Of a DNA stretch of 5,226 bases, positions 1 to 4,410 are shown piece after piece. How positions within the stretch are numbered: position 1 is the stretch's first letter; the number at the start of each line of letters is the position of its first letter. The DNA comes from Nitrospirota bacterium (GTDB lineage: Bacteria; Nitrospirota; Thermodesulfovibrionia; Thermodesulfovibrionales; Magnetobacteriaceae), in contig JADGAE010000154.1 in assembly GCA_015232165.1 (NCBI GenBank), positions 1 to 5,226 on the forward strand, in the 5' to 3' direction. The notes below the pieces were generated by a model. It ran no database searches and had not been told where the DNA came from. It saw nothing but the letters and a program-made list of their open reading frames with translations. Both the position numbers and the translations under genes were made by a program.

Positions 1-14
1 AGCAGGAATCCATG
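1..14. repeat. Possible right end of a dispersed palindromic repeat, cut by the window edge
   Basis: The first bases read agcaggaatccatg. This resembles one arm of the short palindromes of the form TGGATTCCTGC...GCAGGAATCCA that are scattered between genes in many bacterial genomes. Only one arm is present, because the matching arm would lie left of the window. No second copy occurs inside the window. The assignment rests on resemblance alone and is weak. Confidence 0.2.
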
Positions 15-98
15 TCTTTAAACCATGAAGTTAATTTACCATGCTTTTTAAAGAGTATACATTAAATGGCTATTTGGAAAAAACACTAAATAATGCTT

Positions 99-161
99 CC
101 CTGACGCCACCAAAAATTTAGGCAACCTCAACTTATCAGGGCTTTCGCATGTGAGCGGAAG
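99..161 (+). promoter_or_regulatory. Two adjacent hairpins in the leader of the oxidase-like gene
   Basis: The first stem pairs CCCTGA (99-104) with TCAGGG (136-141) around a 31-base loop. Inside that loop GCC (106-108) can pair with GGC (121-123). The second stem starts at the next base: CTTTCGC (142-148) pairs with GCGGAAG (155-161), with one G-U pair and a six-base loop ATGTGA. With no base between them the stems could stack end to end, as in many structured leaders. An AAGGAG Shine-Dalgarno sequence follows at 166-171, so the fold could affect translation of what lies downstream. The segment matches no riboswitch consensus I can recall. A chance fold is possible, since the first stem is short and its loop long. 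Confidence 0.25.
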
Positions 162-174
162 AAACAAGGAGAGA

Positions 175-255
175 ATGGGGCTGCTCTGCCTTCATGGATT
201 TCTTAATACACCCGGTTTGAGATTGGTGTTGTTATTGGGTATGGTTATGTTGTAA
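175..255 (+). CDS. Possible small hydrophobic ORF (26 aa) in the leader
   Basis: ATG at 175 is preceded by AAGGAG at 166-171, only three bases from the start codon, which is closer than usual. It opens a 26-codon frame ending in TAA at 253-255. The peptide begins MGLLCLHGFLNTPG and its second half is almost entirely Leu, Val, Gly and Met (LVLLLGMVML at the end), enough for a short membrane segment. The stop lies 13 bases before the GTG start of the oxidase-like gene, with that gene's ribosome binding site in between. Translation of the two could therefore be coupled. It could be a small membrane subunit, a leader peptide, or a chance frame. It resembles no family I know, and evidence for translation is limited to the Shine-Dalgarno match and the position. 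Confidence 0.33.
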   Translation: MGLLCLHGFLNTPGLRLVLLLGMVML

Positions 256-258
256 TAT

Positions 259-263
259 AGAGG
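259..263 (+). promoter_or_regulatory. Ribosome binding site fixing a GTG start
   Basis: AGAGG sits five bases upstream of GTG at 269. The reading frame is open back to the TGA at 218-220, and no ATG, GTG or TTG lies in frame between that stop and 269. This site therefore supports GTG 269 as the true start of the oxidase-like gene. Confidence 0.6.
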
Positions 264-268
264 CAGTA

Positions 269-1597
269 GTGATAGCAGAAAACAACAAAGGACTTGTAAA
301 GGGATGGCTCATCCTTGGGATAGCGTCTTTGCTATTTGCGGGCGTGCTGGCGGGACTGTTGGTAGTGTCAAGGACACCGTATGTGCAAAACGTGATCCCG
401 TGGCTGGATTTCTTCCACACTGCCTTGGTGGTGCATGTTGACCTGTCGGTGCTTATATGGTTTGTGGCCTTTGCCGGGGTACTTTGGAGCATGTATGGCA
501 GCGGCGCAATGGCGGCACCGGGGATTGCCGCAGTAGGGATTGCAGGTGTTGGTTCTCTGGTAATCGCCGCATCGCCCTTTTTGGGGGCCAAAAATCCACT
601 GATGAACAACTATGTCCCGGTCCTTGACGACCGAATCTTTCTGGTTGGCCTGGGGATTTTCTTTGTCGGATTTGTACTCCTGGTAGTGCGCAGTATTATT
701 ACGCTGCCTCTTACGAAGGCCGTAACGGCATGTGATACGGAAACTGGGTTTGGTCTTGGCAGTGCGGCTGTAGTGGCTGCCGTAGCCATTGTCTGCTTCA
801 TACTCTCGATACTCAGCATTCCTCCCGGTATAAGTGGGGTAAAATATTACGAACTGGCCTTTTGGGCCGGAGGACACATACTCCAATTCATGCACACCAT
901 GTTGATGATCGTGGTATGGTTTCTCCTTGCGGGTGCAATCATACCGGGCTTTAAGGTCAATCGCCGATTGTCGATAGGGGTGTTTGGTATAATCCTGATT
1001 GTGGCGGTGCTTTCACCACTTTTATTTATGATGTACAGAACGGAGTCTCAGGCCCATCGTGACATATTCACGAAGTTGATGGAGTATGGGGTTGGCCCCT
1101 CCGTGGTGGTCAGTGTCGTATTGGTTGTGATAGCAATTGCACGCAAAGACAAGAAAAACCCTCAGACAAGTCACCTGTTGGCAGCCCTGACAAGCTCGAT
1201 CTCACTGTTTGCAGCCGGTGGAATAATCGGATTCTTGATCGAAGGGGTCAATGTGATCATCCCGGCCCACTACCACGGGGTTATTGTTGGAGTGACTCTG
1301 GCCTACATGGGGTTTACCTACCATCTGTTGCCGCAACTGGGCTACAGTGAACCTTCATACAGGCTTGCACGCCTGCAGGCTTACGTTTACGGCAGCGGTC
1401 AGTTTTTGCACATTACGGGGCTGGCCCTGGCAGGTGGCTACGGGGTGCAGCGAAAGGTGGCAGGGACCGCGCAGGGACTGGATTCGGCCAAGAAGTTACT
1501 CAGCATGGGGTTGATGGGCATTGGCGGGCTGGTAGCAGTCATTGGCGGGATTCTGTTTCTCATCGTCACCATCTCCGCAATCAGGGGCAAGAGGTAG
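269..1597 (+). CDS. cbb3-type heme-copper oxidase subunit I-like membrane protein without an obvious CuB site
   Basis: The 442-residue protein has about twelve membrane helices, near residues 12-33, 47-73, 83-103, 123-144, 166-186, 196-226, 236-255, 274-292, 302-330, 335-356, 371-391 and 412-437. This is the fold of heme-copper oxidase subunit I, an electron-transfer protein of the cytoplasmic membrane. Helix 2 carries HVDLS with His56, a fitting low-spin heme ligand. Helix 6 has WAGGH with His203, where subunit I proteins hold a CuB histidine. Helix 10 begins PAHYHG, with His334 and His336 matching the H-x-H pair that binds the two hemes in CcoN. Glu325 aligns by eye with the conserved CcoN glutamate before that helix. 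The His-His pair expected around helix 7 is absent: the region reads SPLLFMMYRTESQAH. The protein may thus bind hemes but lack a normal oxygen- or NO-reducing centre. No subunit II, III or cytochrome c gene is in the window. Family assignment is firm; substrate and partner are unknown. Confidence 0.85.
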   Translation: MIAENNKGLVKGWLILGIASLLFAGVLAGLLVVSRTPYVQNVIPWLDFFHTALVVHVDLSVLIWFVAFAGVLWSMYGSGAMAAPGIAAVGIAGVGSLVIAASPFLGAKNPLMNNYVPVLDDRIFLVGLGIFFVGFVLLVVRSIITLPLTKAVTACDTETGFGLGSAAVVAAVAIVCFILSILSIPPGISGVKYYELAFWAGGHILQFMHTMLMIVVWFLLAGAIIPGFKVNRRLSIGVFGIILIVAVLSPLLFMMYRTESQAHRDIFTKLMEYGVGPSVVVSVVLVVIAIARKDKKNPQTSHLLAALTSSISLFAAGGIIGFLIEGVNVIIPAHYHGVIVGVTLAYMGFTYHLLPQLGYSEPSYRLARLQAYVYGSGQFLHITGLALAGGYGVQRKVAGTAQGLDSAKKLLSMGLMGIGGLVAVIGGILFLIVTISAIRGKR

Positions 1598-1613
1598 CAG
1601 GGAAAAGACTTGC

Positions 1614-1657
1614 TATACTGATTTGATACCCGAAAAAACTCGAATCCGATCAGTATA
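1614..1657 (+). other. Inverted repeat downstream of the oxidase-like gene, possible weak terminator
   Basis: TATACTGAT at 1614-1622 is perfectly repeated in inverse as ATCAGTATA at 1649-1657, with 26 bases between. The stem is AT-rich and the following bases (TTAAATTA) are not a clean T run, so it is not a convincing intrinsic terminator. An alternative pairing, GATTTGA (1620-1626) with TCGAATC (1640-1646), needs one G-U pair and gives a shorter loop. It marks the boundary between the oxidase-like gene and the AT-rich two-gene segment, and could equally be an operator or a trace of an insertion. Confidence 0.35.
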
Positions 1658-1699
1658 TTAAATTAGCATGGCTTTATTTTAGAGCTGAACATGCAATGG

Positions 1700-1705
1700 T
1701 ATAAG
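1700..1705 (+). promoter_or_regulatory. Candidate -10 element before the two-gene AT-rich module
   Basis: TATAAG at 1700-1705 matches the sigma-70 -10 consensus TATAAT at five of six bases and lies 23 bases before the ATG at 1729. No good -35 hexamer sits 16-18 bases upstream: the best-placed bases are TTTTAG, with two matches. The surroundings are AT-rich, where such matches arise easily. A Shine-Dalgarno TGGAG at 1716-1720 follows, eight bases before the start codon. Confidence 0.2.
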
Positions 1706-1728
1706 TTACAAGAAATGGAGCGAACAGA

Positions 1729-2118
1729 ATGAAAACTGAGAAAGACAGGCTTTTGGCACCCAAATATAAACACTTGCCATCCATTTATAAGAAATCTCTT
1801 CGTAAGAAATTTACACGTATAGCAGAGGATTTTAAGGGAGATATATCGTTGGCAGTGTCAAGGATAATACAAGAATTCAAGCGTCTGTCAAATGTTAAGA
1901 AAATAGCTCACAATGCAGAAGGAAAGCGATTGACTATATGGACGTTTGTTGATAACTATGAGTACAATTCATTAACCCCTATTTATGATAAAGAGTTGGA
2001 GATTATTGAACAATTCTCCAGGATAGAATTTAGTTTTAATACTATTTTTAACCCTGATGAAGATGCTCCTATAGGTTTTACTGTTGATTATTTGGATAAA
2101 TGGCATCAGTATCATTAA
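1729..2118 (+). CDS. Uncharacterised 129-residue protein, first gene of a two-gene module with a HEPN-like protein
   Basis: I do not recognise this protein with certainty. ATG at 1729 has TGGAG eight bases upstream. The first 30 residues are strongly basic (nine Lys and three Arg). A helix follows near residues 38-54, then a strand-turn-strand (KKIAHNAEGKRLTIWTFVD, 57-75). An acidic helix (about 83-96) and a strand (RIEFSFNTI, 98-106) end in an acidic turn. This alpha/beta order resembles small proteins encoded beside HEPN genes, which may have a reduced nucleotidyltransferase-like fold. However, the catalytic GS...DxD signature of active nucleotidyltransferases is missing, so function is unassigned. 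The 3' end overlaps the next gene by 19 bases, which implies co-expression. The DNA is much richer in A+T than the biotin genes: rows 1741-1800 and 1981-2040 contain 21 and 15 G/C of 60. This suggests recent acquisition. It could be the antitoxin or partner of the HEPN-like protein, but that is inference from pairing. Confidence 0.7.
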   Translation: MKTEKDRLLAPKYKHLPSIYKKSLRKKFTRIAEDFKGDISLAVSRIIQEFKRLSNVKKIAHNAEGKRLTIWTFVDNYEYNSLTPIYDKELEIIEQFSRIEFSFNTIFNPDEDAPIGFTVDYLDKWHQYH

Positions 2119-2462
2119 AGGAGCACCTTAAGCAAGCTCAACGAAACGAGGAGTTTTACCAGTCAATCAAGGAGAATTATCCTGATTGGGGCGGTACGGC
2201 TTTATTCTACTCAGCGTTACACTACGTAGATGCCTTTTTAATGTCTAAAAATGTATTTGTAAAAGACCATAAAGATCGTTTCCTGTATATTGAAAAAATT
2301 GTAGAATTAAGACAAATTCATAGTTATTATCGTCGTTTGTATGACTATAGTATTAATACGAGGTATAATGCGATAATTCCAAACATTAAGGATGTGGAAG
2401 AGACTTATAAAAGGTCATTCTTGCCATTCAAAAAATTTATGGAAGACCTTTTACAAAAATAA
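2100..2462 (+). CDS. Small HEPN-like helical protein (120 aa), second gene of the module
   Basis: The 120-residue protein is predicted to be almost all helix. Its pattern recalls small HEPN-domain proteins: an N-terminal helix (KEHLKQAQRNEEFYQSI, 7-23), then DWGGTALFYSALHYVDAFL (29-47), HKDR (57-60) and YYRRLYDYSINTRY (76-89). HEPN proteins are often RNases or their partners in toxin-antitoxin, abortive infection and CRISPR systems. The usual RNase signature is Arg, four to six residues, then His, and it is not visible here. After Arg88 the sequence runs YNAIIPN with no histidine, so nuclease activity is doubtful. ATG at 2100 lies inside the end of the previous gene. An AAGGAG at 2118-2123 has no start codon just after it in this frame, so 2100 is the best start even though its own Shine-Dalgarno is poor. 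The gene is AT-rich like its partner. The family call is by eye and moderate; a toxin role is unproven. Confidence 0.68.
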   Translation: MASVSLKEHLKQAQRNEEFYQSIKENYPDWGGTALFYSALHYVDAFLMSKNVFVKDHKDRFLYIEKIVELRQIHSYYRRLYDYSINTRYNAIIPNIKDVEETYKRSFLPFKKFMEDLLQK

Positions 2463-2530
2463 TTGGCCCCGGATAAAGTGATGATCGACAATGATGATCC
2501 AACGGATAGTCCACCTCAACTATTAATGAG

Positions 2531-3706
2531 TTGTTATATTCAATCGTTGTGAAACCTGCCAATACATATACCGAGCATTTAGTTAGTCTAAGTCGGAGCA
2601 AACTCCTTAGAGCGATATCGGACCGTGGCTGTCCGCAGGGCAGGACGATCCGGATAGGTGAGACTCAACTGCTCAACTTTGCCTCAAACGACTACCTGGG
2701 GCTTGCTGCAAACGCCGTAGTCATCGATGCGGCAAGCAGGGCGATGTTGGAGTTTGGCCTTGGGGCGGGGGCGTCGAGACTGCTAAGTGGCGGTTGTACC
2801 CTCCACGGGGAGCTTGAACGGAGGGTTGCAGCCTTTAAGGGCAGTGCGGCGGCACTCGTCTTTAACTCCGGCTACACGGCAAATGTAAGCGCAATCCCTG
2901 CCCTTGCCACCAACAAAGGCGCCATATTCAGCGATGAACTAAACCACGCAAGCATAGTTGACGGCTGTCGGTTAAGCGGCGCTGAGAGATTTGTCTACAG
3001 ACACGGCAGCCTGTCGCACCTGGCAGAGCTCCTGCAGGCATCACACAAAACTCTGAAGCTCGTCGTAACGGAGTCCGTATTCAGCATGGATGGCGACATC
3101 GTCGATATCAGGGGCATACACAAGCTGTGTAAGACCCACAACGCCCTGCTATACATAGACGACGCCCACGCAACCGGCGTCTTGGCAGGGGGCAGAGGGT
3201 CGCCGGCGCACTTTAATATCCAACCGGATGAGAACGTCATCCAGATGGGGACATTTTCAAAGGCCCTGGGCAGCATGGGCGGTTTTGTTGCCGCCTCTGA
3301 GACAATCATCGAATATCTGGTCAACCGTGCCAGGGGGCTTATGTACTCCACTGCCCTGCCCGCCCCGATCATTGCCGCATCTCTGGCGGCCATCAACCAC
3401 ATCGAGACCAATCCGGAGGTCGTTGTGACCCTGCACGCAAACATAGGCAACTGCAAGAGACTGCTCCTGTTGCGTGGCATCCACGTCCCTGATGCCCCAA
3501 CGGCCATAGTCCCAATATACGTCGAGACGGTTGCGGAGGCCATGCGCATATCCGAACATCTGCTGACACGTGGGATATACGCCCCGGCCATACGACCTCC
3601 AACGGTGAAACAGCCCCGCATCCGGATATCCCTCTCTACGCTGCACAGCGATGAGGACATTGAGCGCCTGAGCGCATCCCTGTCGGAGGCCATCGGATGC
3701 CAATAG
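2531..3706 (+). CDS. bioF: 8-amino-7-oxononanoate synthase (biotin synthesis)
   Basis: BioF is a cytosolic pyridoxal-phosphate enzyme. It condenses L-alanine with a pimeloyl thioester (ACP or CoA) to give 8-amino-7-oxononanoate, releasing CO2. The 391 residues align along their length with E. coli BioF (384). Matching blocks include NFASNDYLGLA (49-59), GASRLLSGGCTLHGELE (80-96), DELNHASIVDG (135-145), VTESVFSMDGD (179-189), IDDAHATGV (209-217), TFSKALGSMGG (241-251) and IRPPTV (354-359). Lys244 should hold the cofactor, His139 should stack on its ring, and Asp210 and His213 should contact it. The start is TTG at 2531, or GTG at 2549 (385 residues); neither has a good Shine-Dalgarno site. The frame is open back only to TAG at 2507, with no ATG. 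It begins 68 bases after the HEPN-like gene and overlaps the dehydrogenase gene by 10 bases. No BirA-type operator is visible before it, and any promoter must lie in or before the AT-rich module. The family call is very secure; the start is not. Confidence 0.96.
   Translation: MLYSIVVKPANTYTEHLVSLSRSKLLRAISDRGCPQGRTIRIGETQLLNFASNDYLGLAANAVVIDAASRAMLEFGLGAGASRLLSGGCTLHGELERRVAAFKGSAAALVFNSGYTANVSAIPALATNKGAIFSDELNHASIVDGCRLSGAERFVYRHGSLSHLAELLQASHKTLKLVVTESVFSMDGDIVDIRGIHKLCKTHNALLYIDDAHATGVLAGGRGSPAHFNIQPDENVIQMGTFSKALGSMGGFVAASETIIEYLVNRARGLMYSTALPAPIIAASLAAINHIETNPEVVVTLHANIGNCKRLLLLRGIHVPDAPTAIVPIYVETVAEAMRISEHLLTRGIYAPAIRPPTVKQPRIRISLSTLHSDEDIERLSASLSEAIGCQ
3685..3689 (+). promoter_or_regulatory. 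Internal ribosome binding site for the dehydrogenase gene
   Basis: GGAGG lies inside the last codons of bioF, seven bases before ATG 3697. It supports that start and therefore the 10-base overlap with bioF, as expected for translationally coupled operon genes. Confidence 0.7.
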
Positions 3707-4410
3707 CGCTTGTTACGGGGGCATCGGGGGGGCTTGGTCTGGAGGTTGTCCGACACCTGCTGATGGCCGACTACGACGTTATAGCACACTACAACAGCAC
3801 GGATAAAGACGCCCTTATGCGTAACTTTACAGGTTATGAGGGGCGTGTCTTTGGCGTCAGGGCTGACCTGCGCAGCAAGGATGACATCACCCGGATGGTC
3901 AGAGACATTGGCAAGTGGTATGAGGGCGTCAACGCCGTGGTAAACGCCGCCGGCATCACCAGGGACTCTCCTTTGGTCAAGTACCTCACGGAGGACTGGG
4001 ACGACGTCATCGGCGTAAACCTCAGCGGCACATATTACGTGATAAGGGCGCTCCTGCCACTATTGACAAACTCCGGCGACGCTCACGTGATAAACGTCTC
4101 ATCGATATCGGGTGTCAAGGGCATTGCCGGGCAATGTGCCTACAGTGCCTCAAAGGCTGCCTTGTTGGGGTTGACATATGCCCTGGCAAAGGAGCTTGCC
4201 GATGTAAACATCCGGGTCAACGCCATCCTGCCAGGGTACATGGAGACCGCAATGGGACTGGCCAACCCCAAGGCCATCAGAAAGGCCACGGAGCAGAGTC
4301 TGTTACACTGTCTGTCATCGGTGCAGGAGGCCGCGTCGTTTATATATTGGCTGTTGGGGAGTCGGCGAGTAACCGGGCAGGTCTTTACGCTGGATAGCAG
4401 GGTTTTGTGA
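3697..4410 (+). CDS. FabG-like short-chain dehydrogenase/reductase inside the biotin operon
   Basis: The 237-residue protein is a classical short-chain dehydrogenase with a Rossmann fold, close in pattern to FabG, the 3-oxoacyl-ACP reductase. The nucleotide loop is TGASGGLG (7-14), and Asp57 follows in the usual ADL position. NAAGITRD (83-90) is nearly the FabG signature. The catalytic set is Asn108, Ser136, Tyr149 and Lys153 (YSASK). PGYMET (179-184) corresponds to PGFIET of FabG. By eye the two arginines that E. coli FabG uses to dock ACP (129 and 172) are not conserved, falling at about Gly127 and Val170. The C-terminal VNGG-type end is replaced by LDSRVL. The protein could reduce a 3-oxoacyl intermediate while the pimeloyl chain is built, since the BioC-type pathway borrows fatty acid enzymes. 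It could also act on another keto or hydroxy substrate. Its place between bioF and bioD, overlapping both, argues for a biotin role, which is inference. NADPH preference is likely but not shown. Confidence 0.88.
   Translation: MPIALVTGASGGLGLEVVRHLLMADYDVIAHYNSTDKDALMRNFTGYEGRVFGVRADLRSKDDITRMVRDIGKWYEGVNAVVNAAGITRDSPLVKYLTEDWDDVIGVNLSGTYYVIRALLPLLTNSGDAHVINVSSISGVKGIAGQCAYSASKAALLGLTYALAKELADVNIRVNAILPGYMETAMGLANPKAIRKATEQSLLHCLSSVQEAASFIYWLLGSRRVTGQVFTLDSRVL

Noticed and set aside
35..61. Sigma-70-like promoter: TTTACC (35-40) and TATACA (56-61)
   Set aside because: Each hexamer matches only four of six bases and the spacer is 15 bases, in an AT-rich stretch where such matches are common.
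142..171. Hairpin plus A-rich tail running into AAGGAG, resembling a preQ1-type riboswitch
   Set aside because: The conserved loop and tail bases needed for the preQ1 pseudoknot are not present, and the downstream gene has no queuosine link.
232..895. Minus-strand open frames at 232-609, 368-895 and 610-819
   Set aside because: They mirror the membrane-protein gene on the + strand. Helix patterns and heme-ligand motifs support only the + strand frame.
1729..2118. Active nucleotidyltransferase partner of the HEPN-like protein
   Set aside because: The glycine-serine and DxD catalytic motifs of that family are missing, so at most a degenerate fold could be proposed.
2463..2560. BirA-type operator before bioF
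   Set aside because: No pair resembling TTGTTAACC and GGTTAACAA with the expected spacer is present on either strand.
2995..3789. Long minus-strand open frame of 264 codons, and the shorter minus-strand frame at 3257-3703
   Set aside because: Both lie antiparallel to bioF, whose conserved blocks run through the whole span. The translations have no recognisable domain and look like a shadow of the GC-richer coding strand.
4134..4397. Alternative + strand frame of 87 codons within the dehydrogenase gene
   Set aside because: It overlaps the catalytic Tyr-Lys region of the dehydrogenase, and its cysteine- and glycine-rich product has no domain pattern.
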